DNA from: Prorocentrum cordatum
Lineage: Eukaryota; Sar; Dinophyceae; Prorocentrales; Prorocentraceae
Length of the DNA: 64,000 nt
Reading direction: 5' to 3'
NCBI GenBank assembly: GCA_963575745.1
Contig: CAUYUJ010015833.1
Location: 110,228-174,227, forward strand
Position numbers and translations under genes: made by a program. Positions 22,585-43,670 of this stretch are shown piece by piece (position 1 is the stretch's first letter; every line of letters begins with the position of its first letter). The notes under the pieces were generated by a model, which saw only the letters and a list, made by a program, of their open reading frames with translations, did no database searches and was not told where the DNA came from.

Positions 22585-22991
22585 GTGATGGTGATGGTGA
22601 TGGTGATGGTGATGCTAATGATGATGGTGACGGTGATGGTGATGATGATTTTCGTCTTGTGTCTCGCGCAGGCGCGGCATGCGTCGAGTCGAGGACCTGC
22701 GCTGGGCACTGCACGCCCCCATGTGCATTAGCGCCACCGTGTGTGGCGCACGTGTGCGCGCGTGCGCGAATCCTGCTCCGGGGCCGCCTCGAGCCTCGAG
22801 CAACTAGCTGCCCAGCGAATGCCACTACAGACAGCTTGCGCTCAGGCGCTCAGTAACAAAACTCCTATACCTATCCTAGAGGGCCCTATTAGCCTCGGCC
22901 AGTGGACCTGGCCAGTCGAAACGCTACTAAAGTGTCCAGGAGAGGACGGACGGAGCGAGGACAGCAGGGGAAGAGGGGGAGGGCAGGAAGA

Positions 22992-23023
<32 letters not shown>

Positions 23024-23251
23024 AGGAGGAGAAGGAGGAGGAGGGAGGAGGTGGGGAGGAATTTACCGAAGTACCGAAGCTACAAAACTAGAAGAGCTGG
23101 CAAAGCCCAATCATCTCTCGCTCTCTCCCTCCTCCTCATTCTCCTCCTCGTCCTCCTTCTCCTGATGATGTCTCTGCTGCGTATATACACAGACTCACAG
23201 CAGCTGCCGCGCTGCCAATTAGGGAAAAGCCTTGGAGCGGCGCCGCTCGCC
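22301..23251. other. Microsatellite-rich spacer downstream of the gene cluster
   Basis: Contains pyrimidine tracts (22420-22500), a GAT/GATGGT array (22548-22640), a GGA-rich purine tract (22975-23060) and a CT-rich stretch (23115-23165). It is the 3' flank of the gene ending at 23252. No poly(A) signal of the AATAAA type is evident, which is usual for dinoflagellates. Confidence 0.7.
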
Positions 23252-26200
23252 CTACCTCATGATGTGCGCGCCCATCTTCTGCAAGGCGGCCTCCTCCTTC
23301 TGCGCCTGGCTCCTGGTCTGGCGAGCGGCCTTAGCGGCTGCGACCCTCTGCATGTGCGCGCGCTCGCTCTCCGTGGGCTCGCGCACGACCTCCAGGAAGT
23401 CGGACTCGCCCCAGCCGTGAACCTGCCAGGCCGTATCGAACTCTTGCGGGATCGGCTTGATGACGTGCGTGCTGACCTCTACGCAGCAGCCTTCGACCAT
23501 GACCACCATCTGCTTCTTGCCGCCAGCATGCGGCTCGACAGTCTTGACCGACTCTGCATCCGCCTCGCCCATCTGCTCCCCCTCCTTCTCCTCCTTCCAA
23601 GTCCAGTCGAAGACCATCGTCTTCTCCTTGCTCAGTTTGGCAGTCGGCCCGCCGCCCTCAGTCCGCGGCCCCAGGGGCAAGCTCCTGACCGTCCAAGCTG
23701 GGGAGTAGGAGTCAGACATGACGTCGAGGTGGTGGGCCTCCGGGACGAGGTACAGGTCGAATGTGACCACCGTCTTGAGATCCGCCTTGTCTGGGCAAAC
23801 CTTCACACACCCGCACTTGATCTGCTTACCCACCTGCAACGGCGTCCCCACAGGAACAGGCACGATCTTGCCTGGGAGCGCCAGCCCCCAGTCGACGTCC
23901 CGGAAGTCGTGGTACAGACGGCCAGGCACAGCCTTGCCCTTGTTGTTGAACCTGTGCTTGACGCTGGCCGTCGGCGGAGTGAAGCTTGCCATCAGCCAGG
24001 CCGTCGCGCACGATGCGCACGCCTGCGCCTTTCCGATGGTGCGCAAATAAGCCCTGACAGCTGGATCATCCTTTACAACCAGGTGGAAGGCGGCATCATC
24101 CTTGGCGGCTTGGCTCTCTTCCTTGGCGGACTCCAGGCTGTCCTCCGCCTCGGCCTGGTCGTCGACGGGGCCGTCCTGCGGCAGAGACCCCAAGATGCCC
24201 CGGACGCTCTCGAAGAAGGCATCGTTGGCCGCGAGGTCAGCTGACTGCTTGTCCTCGATCGCCTTGTCCACGAGCTTCTCGACGATGGCGTCCTTCTTCC
24301 AACCGTCCTCGTAATCCACTTCCATCTTCTCGCACTCAGACTTCAGAGCTGGCAGGGTCATCGCCTTGAACTGGGAAAGCTTGGTCCTCTTGAACTTCTC
24401 GAAGTTGGTCTCCACTGGCACTGCGGTACCTGCTGCGCTCTTGACAGCGTTCTGGACCCGAGACACCCACGATTGCTTGCCGATGTCTGCCAACTCCATG
24501 CTTGCCAGCTCCTCCAGAGACGCGGCCATGAAACTCGCCGTGTGATCGAGGTAGGCGCGCAAAGCCTTGCGCTTATCGCGCTTCGCTTTCAGGTCCGACT
24601 CGCTCTCGCCCTCGGCCCCGACGCGGAGGTCTCCAATGTCATGGATTGCCTGCGACGTCTCCTCGCAGAGCGCCACGCAGTATACGAACCTGTACTTCAG
24701 AAACGTCTCGACAGAGCGCTTGTTGCTGAAGATATCCGCCACCATGTCGAAAGCCTCGCAGATCGTGGCCATGGCGCGGAGGTCGGAGGCACTGCAGTTG
24801 ACATTGTCATAGAAGGTGCACAGGTTCCGCGCCACCTTGAAACAAGTTCCGTCGATGGCGTTCCAGGCGGCATCGGCGATCATGCCCAGGACATTCTTCT
24901 CAGCCGTCTCGAGATCTACCAAATCGACCAACTCCTCCAGCGACATCTTTCCGACACCAGAGAGCTTCCTGTAAATCGAAGTGTTGGCATCACCGAACGC
25001 CTTGTGAGTCCTCTTGACGAGCCTCGCGACCCTGCTTGGCCCACCCAAATTGCACGGGGAGTTATTCGTGATAGTCGTTGTCAGCGCGCGCTTGACGTCA
25101 TCGCCACCCGACTGAAAGATCTCCCAAATATTCTGCATGCAAGCTGGATCCACCCCCAGTCTCTTCGCTGCTCTCTTGATGTCATCCTGCAGCGTTGAAT
25201 TCGCCGCTTCGGTCTTCTGCGCCTTATTATTCCTCTCGCCTGACCCTGCGGACGCCTCGGCGGCCTCGGCCTCAGGCTCTCCGCCGCCCTCCTGAGCATC
25301 ATCACCATCCTCAGCGCCATTCGCATCAAGGCCGTGGGCAACTGCAGCCAGCATTTTGAGGTGCGGTCGCAGACGGTGGTACGCCTTGAATTCCTTGACC
25401 TTGATCTCCTCAGGCTCCTCCGGCTCCGTGCCCGTCTGGCCGCCCTCGGCCTCCCCGCCGTCCTCCGGCTGCTCAGGCTCATCCGCGCCCTCCTTGTCCA
25501 AGCGCCGCTGCTCCTGTTGGATGAATTGGTGGATGACGGCCTTCCCGTCTACCTTAGCAGACGGTTTCACTGGAAGCTTGACCCCCTGCTTGAGGCCGAC
25601 CAGGCCGAACTCAATTGCCTTCAGCAGCAGCCAAAAAGTAATGTTGAAGTCGATGGACTCGGGCGGCACTCCATCTAGCGTGTGCTCCAGCGTGTTGACA
25701 ACGTCCCTCAAGAAGGGGACGGGCTTGCCCTGGGCGACATGGTCTGCTATGAGATCTGTCTCAGCGCGCTTGCGCTTCTTCTTGCCACCCTGCCGGGGCC
25801 TGCGTCCCTCTTGCGTCAAAACTCCGGGGTTCTGCGAGGCCAACGACGCCTGAAAGACTTTGGACTGCACCATGTCGCGAGTCAGGACCTTGAGCTTCTC
25901 GGCGTCCTTGGGGACCTGGATGACCCACGGGGCCCCGTCGTTGGTCGGGACGCAAAATGCAGCTACCTGGCGAGAAACCCAACCAATGCAAAGTGCGAGG
26001 GAGGGGGGGGACAGAAGGAGGGCGCACACGAGGATGAGTGGAGGAGTGAAGAGGAAGTTGGGTGGGGGAGGAGGAGGAAAGAGGGATCGGACGGGGACTG
26101 GATGGCAGGAGGCGGACGGGGGGAGTGAGCGGCGAGCGTTGGGGGAGGGATGGGGAGGAGGAGGTGGGTTCGCTTATTCGCATCTCTTTGCATCGGTTGA

Positions 26201-27325
26201 CTCCCCCCGCTTGCCTCGACGAAATAAGACAGCATACCAACCTTCGTCAGGATCGCGCTCACCTCGTGCAATACGCCGTACACCGCGACGTTGTCGATGC
26301 GATTGTCGGAGAAGATGCAGTGCTGATTCATGTATTTTTCGAACTTGGTGAACAGGGCGTTCGAGAGCTTGTTGCGCAGCGCCCCGCACTTCTTGAAAGA
26401 TGCAAACGACGTCCACCGACCAGGATATTTCTGTTCGATGAATTGTCCAAACTCCGTCTCGAGACCTTCCTGACTTGCCCTGCTGGGGCCATCGCCCTTC
26501 TCCTCCTCAGCCTGCTCAGCCCCGGGGTCCACCTCTGGAGCCGCCTGCCCGCTGGCCTCGGCGGCGACCTCCCGATCCTCATGATCAATGCGAGTGTTCA
26601 CGCTGCGAACCGCCCCCCGCCACCACTGGCCCACAGGCACGACGAGTCCGGGTTCGGGTCCGGGATACATGGGGGGCAGATTCGTTATCGGGGGAGGGGG
26701 GGGTACGCAGCGTGAGCATTCGCATTCGACCCTCGATAATATCCGCTCTGCGCTTGTCGGCCCACCCCTTCGTGACATCTTGGACGACCTTCATGGCCTG
26801 AACGAAGGTGGTCTTGGTGCCGATCCCGTTCAGGATGTTGCCAACGTCCGTGAGGTGGGTGACCACATCAATCGGGGTCCTGTGGTCGGCCTCAGTGATG
26901 GGGACCCCCTTCATGACTGTAGCTGCCACCTGTGGATTGTGCCTCTTGGACTTCACCATGTCGTCGAAGGCATCGTAGATGGCCTCGATGACGTGAGCCC
27001 CGCTGAGGATCCAGAAGCTGTTGTCAGTTGAGCTTGACCGTCGCATCACTACCATCTCGTTGCGCCCGCCGACAATGAACCCACGAGTCTTGATATCCTT
27101 CTTGTACTTGTCGCGGGTGTCGCAGCAGTTGCGGTCGTTCAGCTCGTGCCTTTCAAAGGCCTTCTGGGTCCGCGCTTGGTCGAGGAACAGCGGCACCCAC
27201 GAGTTCTCCGCGATGATATAGTCAGCGCGGATCTCGTCCTGTAACACGCGGCCCGTCATGCCTGGGTATCGGTCCGAGACGGATTTGCAACCGCCATCGA
27301 ATCGTCCATATCTCTTCGTAGTCAT
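23252..27325 (-). CDS. Unknown ~1230-residue protein with SAP-like motif, 3 exons
   Basis: Exons 27325-26709, 26602-26242 and 25966-23252 join in frame (617 + 361 + 2715 nt including TAG). The first intron reads GC...AG, the second GT...AG. The start ATG opens MTTKRYGRFDGG; upstream is pyrimidine-rich leader. Exon 1 looks like a compact domain. Exon 2 begins with an acidic linker, then KLSNALFTKFEKYMNQHCIF. Exon 3 has a basic patch (GGKKKRKRAET, possible nuclear signal), two acidic linkers, a long helical region and, near 24380-24270, MTLPALKSECEKM...KKDAIVEKL, which has the spacing of a SAP helix-extension-helix DNA-binding motif. Late Cys pairs (ACASC; CGCVKVC) could bind zinc. The C-terminus is charged. 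The family is not recognised. It follows a methyltransferase gene on the same strand by about 940 bases. The gene appears intact; a nuclear or chromatin role is only inference. Confidence 0.75.
26588..26727. repeat. Inverted repeats bracketing intron 1 of the SAP-motif gene
   Basis: Arms at 26588-26608 and 26707-26727 are inverted copies matching at 19 of 21 positions (shared core TCACGCTGCG). They overlap the exon edges and enclose the 106-bp intron. Confidence 0.8.
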
Positions 27326-28264
27326 CGCGATGAGACTTGCAGGTAGACGGACGGTGCAGTGCCGACGGTGCAGGAGGTAGGGCCGCGCGGTTGCTCGCCT
27401 ATGCTCCAAGGTGGTCCAAGCCAGAAAAGCTGTGGAAAAGGATGCAGAAGGGGGTGGCCGGAGGAGAGAGGCAGGGAGGGAGGGCGGGGAGGGGTAGAGT
27501 GGAACCAGTTTTTCTTCTGCCGTGCATTTCGTCCCTCGCCCCCTCCTGTGGCGCCTCCTGGGGCTTCGTCCCGCCGCGGCTGGATGCGCTTCGAAATCTT
27601 GATCAGAACGACGCCATTTTGACAGAAAGGAGGGAGACACTTTGGGCCACTCTGGTACATGTCTCAAACCCTCTTGGAACCTTCTTGGGGCCCTATCGGG
27701 CTTGGGCCCCTGGGGGCCCCTGGAGCCTCCTAGTTCTCGTGTGCGCCCTGATGCGCCGTAGTCCGCCCTCCTGCTTATGTCCCCCCCTTCTCTCCTTCCC
27801 TCCATCCCCTCCCCTTCTCCCCTCCTCCTCCTCCTCCTTCATTCCCTGCTCTCTTGCCAATCCCCGTGCCTGGCCGTGACCGCCCACCTGGCCCAGGGGC
27901 CCAGGCCGCGCGCGCGCGGGCGGCCCCCCGGGCCCGCCTGCAGCGCCGGCCGCCGACGAGGCAGCCGAGCGGCGGCGGGCGGGGCGGGGTGGGCGGCGGA
28001 TGAACAAATGGAAGGATGGAAGGATGAAAGGATGAATGGGATAGAGGAGGGAGGCAGGAGAGAGATAAAGAGAGAGAGGAGCTTGAGAGAACAACTAATG
28101 TCTTCCCATTTTGCCACATGCAGCACACGAGCACACGCACATGTTTCCACACGCGCACGCGCGAGCCGCTACATGCCGCTACCAGCACGCACGCTGCAAG
28201 GGACAGCAAGGGAGCAGTGAGCAGCTAGCAAATGAATGAGAGTCCGAGAGCACAGAGTACAGTC
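27326..28264. other. Intergenic spacer between two minus-strand genes
   Basis: About 0.94 kb. It includes pyrimidine/purine-rich stretches (27450-27540, 27780-27850), CTTGG/GGGCC words (27665-27725) and a GC-rich segment (27880-27990). No gene is seen. The promoter of the gene starting at 27325 should lie here, but there is no TATA-like box. Confidence 0.6.
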
Positions 28265-31276
<3,012 letters not shown>

Positions 31277-31345
31277 GGTGGTTGGATGCGTGGATATCGA
31301 AACGCATGCAGAAGTGACGTGAATCGAGCAGCAAAGCAAGCACGA

Positions 31346-31361
31346 CTCGGGCCAAAATGGC
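31346..31361 (-). other. Possible DinoSL relic upstream of the methyltransferase start
   Basis: Minus strand reads GCCATTTTGGCCCGAG, against GCCATTTTGGCTCAAG of the dinoflagellate spliced leader: 14 of 16 match. Bases further 5' do not match. It is on the right strand, 70-85 bases before the ATG at 31276. Confidence 0.4.
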
Positions 31362-31629
31362 AGCTTGAAACAGGAATGAGAGGGAGGATGCAAAAGACAG
31401 AGGGGCCCAGATGGGGAAGCGTCAGCGCTGACCGCCCCGCCCCCATTGCGCGCAGGCGCCCTGCGACGTCGCGCGACGTCAGCTGGCGGTCGTGCCGGGG
31501 CCTGACGACATGCAGGACTGCCCGCCGCAGGGGGAGCGGTCGGGGTATCAGGAATGGCAAGGACCTTACCCCAAACGGGGGGAGGGAGGCGATCTGGGAG
31601 GCGCACCCGAACGGACACCCTCCCATCTG

Positions 31630-32110
31630 GAAGAGCCCCCCAAAGTTACCCTTATCAATTTGGGAGTGCCTCCCAAACTGCATCCCCCCATTTGGGAGGG
31701 CCTCCCAAACTGCCCCCCCCCCATTTGGGAGGGCCTCCCAAACTGACCCCCCCCATTTGGGAGGGTCTCCCAAACTGACCCTCCGATTTGGGAGGTGCTC
31801 CCAAACTGACCCCCCACATTTGGGAGGGCCTCCCAAACTGACCCCCCCCATTTGGGAGGGTCTCCCAAACTGACCCTCCGATTTGGGAGGTGCTCCCAAA
31901 CAGACCCCTCCATTTGGGAGGGTCTCCCAAACTGACCCTCCGATTTGGGAGGTGCTCCCAAACTGACCCCCCCCATTTGGGAGGGCCTCCCAAACTGACC
32001 CCCCCATTTGGGAGGGTCTCCCAAACTGACCCTCCGATTTGGGAGGTGCCCCCAAACTGACCCTCTCCCCTTTGGGAGGCCCCCCCAAATTGACCACCGG
32101 GGCCCACATG
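31630..32110. repeat. Palindromic minisatellite, ~31-33 bp units, about 14 copies
   Basis: Units consist of TTTGGGAGG, a 3-4 base centre (GCC, GTG or TCT types), CTCCCAAA, then CTGACCCCCCCA or CTGACCCTCCGA. Each unit can fold into a hairpin. Two spacer types alternate irregularly. It occupies the spacer between the stop at 32431 and the start at 31276. Confidence 0.93.
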
Positions 32111-32430
32111 GGAGGTGCCCGCAGACTGCCCCAAAAAATCTGTTGAGGGAGCGGCCGGACAGCATGCGTGAGAGGGCAGAGGACGCATTGAGGGTTGGCG
32201 CGCGCCAGCGACGGGAGCGCGCGGCTCGCCTGGATGCCCCGCCAGCGCGCCCACATGAGGAGGAGGAGGAGAAGGAGAAAGGAGAAAGACGTAGCAGGCG
32301 GGAGGAGGGAGGGGGATATACGAGAGGAGGGCGGTGGGAGAAGGAAGGAGGTGGAGAGAAAAGGAGTAGGGCAGGGAGGGCAAAGACTGGGAGCAGAAGG
32401 CGCAAGAGTGACCAACCGGGGGGCCTTTTT

Positions 32431-40351
<7,921 letters not shown>

Positions 40352-40370
40352 TTGAGCCAAAATGGCTACG
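40352..40370 (-). other. Genomic DinoSL relic fused to a start codon
   Basis: Minus strand reads CGTAGCCATTTTGGCTCAA, an exact 19-base match to the conserved dinoflagellate spliced leader (which continues with G), followed at once by ATGG. The leader is normally added by trans-splicing and is absent from the gene. Its presence in genomic DNA marks a processed mRNA that was copied back into the genome. Confidence 0.93.
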
Positions 40371-40481
40371 ACGCCAGGCCCCCCTCGGCTCCAAGGCCGC
40401 GCTTCCAGACCAGCTGGCGGCCACTGGACCGCGAAACCGAACGTGACCACGAGGAAACGAGACGACGACGAGGAGGATGAC

Positions 40482-40700
<219 letters not shown>

Positions 40701-40714
40701 GACGACCGAATTCT

Positions 40715-40830
40715 GTACCTCTTGGGGACCTCTTGGGGGCCTCTTGGAGACCTCTTGTGGGCCCCTTGGGGGCCTCTTGGCGACCTCTTGCAGACCTCCT
40801 GGGGACCTCTTGGGGGCCTTTAAAGGAAAG
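40715..40830. repeat. CTCTTGGGG[GA]CC minisatellite
   Basis: About nine 12-15 base units of the form GACCTCTTGGGGGCCTCTTGG with point differences. Confidence 0.85.
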
Positions 40831-40955
40831 CACAAAATCGGCGGAAACATAAAAAAGCCAACGACGCGTGAAAACACAGAACAAGAAAAATAAGCAAAAC
40901 TAAAGGACGTCCGCTCAAAAAACAAAGGCTGGCATCACAAGAAAATGCGTTTTGA

Positions 40956-41010
40956 CGGCAAGCTCTTGTGACCAAACTTGCCCGGAGAGTTTGGTCACAA
41001 GAGCTTGCCG
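40956..41010. repeat. Perfect inverted repeat: 23-bp arms, 9-base loop
   Basis: Left arm 40956-40978 (CGGCAAGCTC...CAAACT) and right arm 40988-41010 are exact reverse complements around TGCCCGGAG. Confidence 0.95.
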
Positions 41011-41056
41011 GGCCGGTGCGCACAATCCCACCAACCGACGACGACGACGACGACGA

Positions 41057-41087
<31 letters not shown>

Positions 41088-41633
41088 CGACGACCCCCCC
41101 TCAACGTCCAGGATTTCGAGACGGGAGCGGCGGCGTGACAACGCCAGTGGGCTGTCTTGTAGGGCCCCTGCACCATCATGTAGCACGCCATACCTGCTCG
41201 AAAACCGCACGCATGCTACATACATGTATATATGGCCACGCAAAAAACCGAACATTCCATACACGCATGACCAATAATTGCGTGTGCGCCCGTGCAAAAG
41301 AAAACATGCATGTTCGACATTCGCACACCCAAACAACAAAACACAAACACAACGATGTGACCGATTGCGCGTATTCGCACATGTGAGTCACCATGGATGG
41401 GGAAATAACGGTTGTTCTTTGCACGGGTATAAACAGATCGCGCCCGAAATCGGTTCAAACATGTTAACATCAGAAAAACTCACACCGAAATGTCGACTCG
41501 TACATGTTGTTCCTATAAAGAACACACCAATATTTTCAGCAAAGAGCAGCGCGCATGCAACAAACTCGCGTCATTGTCAGAGGCGTGTTTTAAACGAAAA
41601 CGCTGCTTTTCGGAAAACCTGAAGCCAGTTAAC
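41011..41633. other. Spacer: third GAC array and a low-GC stretch
   Basis: GAC triplets at 41037-41093, then a comparatively AT-rich, CA/TG-rich stretch (41190-41630) with ACATGCATGT-like words. No gene is supported on either strand. Confidence 0.7.
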
Positions 41634-43070
41634 GTCGACCCTTTTGGGCCGCCTCACCACGTACGCAACGGACAACGAGCCGGCCCTGAGGAGAGCCCTG
41701 CGGGCCCGGCCCATGGCCACACGCATGGCATAGCGTCGTAGAGCGCCGCACTGAGAGTGGCAGGAAGCCAGACTGGCGGGGGCGAACGTCGCCAGCGCGG
41801 CTGGAGAGGAAACACTAGGGGGCAGCCGCGCCGAGGGACGATCTCCCACGTTGTGATACGGGGACACGTAATCCTGACAGGCCGCCCAGCCCGCGCGGGG
41901 CCTCCGCTGGCGGGGGCGGCGGGGACAGACATTACCAGCCATCCACGCGGATGGGGCCCACCAGGGGCTCCTGGCGTCGGGAGAGGAACAGGGGGAGGGC
42001 CGAAGCCCGGGCCCAAGATCCAGGGATGCAGCTAACGGCTGCTCAGGGTTCGGCAAATGTCTTGAGCGCCCGTCCAGTAAGGGCGATGGGCGGGCAAACC
42101 TTCCCCCGGGGATGCGCTGCCCACCGTTGACCTGCCGTTCCCGGTGTCGGCGGCCTGCCTGCATTATTGGCATCGCAGTACCTGCAAGCGCGCCGAGATT
42201 ACCAGGGTCGCAGCTAACGGCAGCTCAGTGGTTATACAAATCCAGGGGGGCCGCATCGGCTGCAGCGAGTCAGGGGGCCTCCCGAAGGCTGCCACGCCTC
42301 TCCTTCCCAGAGGGCACGACTGCAACGTCACGGAGCTGACCTTCTCTTGCTACGCGGCCGCCCCGCCGCCACGGTCAGACTGGTTCCCACCAGCGGCGCC
42401 AGCGGCGCCAGCTGGCGGGGATACTTTTTCGGTCGCGTCCACCAGCGAGAACGCAAGAGGAGTCAGAAGCGCTCCGGGACACGGAAGCGGCCTAATTAGC
42501 TACCAAACGCGCCGCAGGCCTGCCGGCCCAATCACCAAGCAGCGGCAGGCTGCGCGGAAGAGCTGGCAAGCTGGGGGCGCCCAGGGAAGCCCAGGCACTT
42601 GCAGCCCAGCAAAACGCCAGGGAAGTAGGGGTGTGTCGCGAGGCGAAGCCCGCTCAAAGCACGAGGACGAGTGCGACGATGACTGCGTGTCCAACATGCC
42701 AGGCGGGCGTCCAGGGGTGGTAAGCGGTGGGCGAGTCGCCAGTGGGGCGCCAAGCCCAGTTCGCGCCAACGGCGCGTGCGAGCCAGGTGAGAGCGCTGCC
42801 GAGGAACGACGCAAACCTGCTTGGAGGATGGGAGGGGCCCGGGGGAGCGGCCGCGGCTGCGAAGGCTGAACCACTCGAAAGCGGCACCAACTCGAAGGTC
42901 CACCATCCCGCGCACCACGGGGAAGGCCCCGAGACTCCAGAGGGCCGACCCCTTCATCAGCAGCGCGCAGGTCGTCGGCTGATGCACCGCGTGAGAGAGG
43001 CCAGGCCGGCGGGAATGAACATCGCCAGCGAGGCAGGGGAATCCAAGGTAGAGCTGCACAGGGCAACCAC
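41634..43070 (+). repeat. Repeat-family copy C, begins with the inverted LINE 5' terminus
   Basis: Starts with GTCGACCCTTTTGGGCCGCC, the inverse of the sequence ending at 21479. Later it carries TCGGTCGCGTCCACCAGCGAG (about 42430), CCTAATTAGCT (about 42495), GAGTCGCCAGTGGGGCGCC (about 42732), GAAGGCTGAACCACTCG (about 42860) and ATCGCCAGCGAGGCAGGGGA (about 43022). These landmarks match 20925-21480 and 48425-49050. No coding gene is recognised. Confidence 0.6.
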
Positions 43071-43374
43071 CCCGCGATCCAGGAGGGCGGGGGCCAGGCG
43101 GCCGCAGTGACGGGGAAGGGCCTGCAGGGAGGGCCGGTGACGGGCACCACGGGCCCAACAGGCGGAGGGGGGCAAGGCCGAGGCCCACGCATGAGAACCA
43201 AGCGCACGACAGCCGCCCGCATGAAATACGGAAGGGCGGTCACCGTCGGGGCACTGTCTTACCCGTCGTATCTGCCATTCCCCGCGGGGATCCAGGGACG
43301 CAGCTGACCGCCGCTATGAGGTAATATTACCGCCGTCCGCGCGGGGTCCTGGTCAGCCCTGAGAGTGGGGGGAC

Positions 43375-43660
43375 GATCACCCCCGCGATCCAAGGGTCTG
43401 CGAGCCCGGCAGCCTGCCCAGCCCGGGAGAGACCCGAGGGGAGGGGCGGCGGGGACAGACATCACCGGCCCTCCACGCGGAAAGGCTCCCCAGGGACACC
43501 CGGCGAGTGAGGGGGACATAGAGAACGACCACATCGCGATCCAGGGGCATGTGAACCCGGCAGCCCGCCCAGCCCAGGAGGGACCCGAGGAGAGGGGCGG
43601 CGGGGACTGACATCACCGACCCTCCACACGGAGAGGCCCCCAGGGAGACCTGGCGAGGGG
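43375..43660. repeat. Two tandem ~145-bp units, with a third relative at 41830-41990
   Basis: Each unit has CCCGGCAGCC(T/C)GCCCAGCCC, then GAGGGGCGGCGGGGAC, ACATCACCG(G/A)CCCTCCAC and CCCCAGGGA. The more distant copy at 41870-41990 shares the middle. Confidence 0.75.
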
Positions 43661-43670
43661 GCAGGGGCAC

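Noticed and set aside
22549-22731. Small frame of repeated Met/Val
   Set aside because: Translation of the GAT/GATGGT microsatellite.
23051-24244. 397-codon plus-strand frame
   Set aside because: Antisense to the supported exon 3 of the SAP-motif gene.
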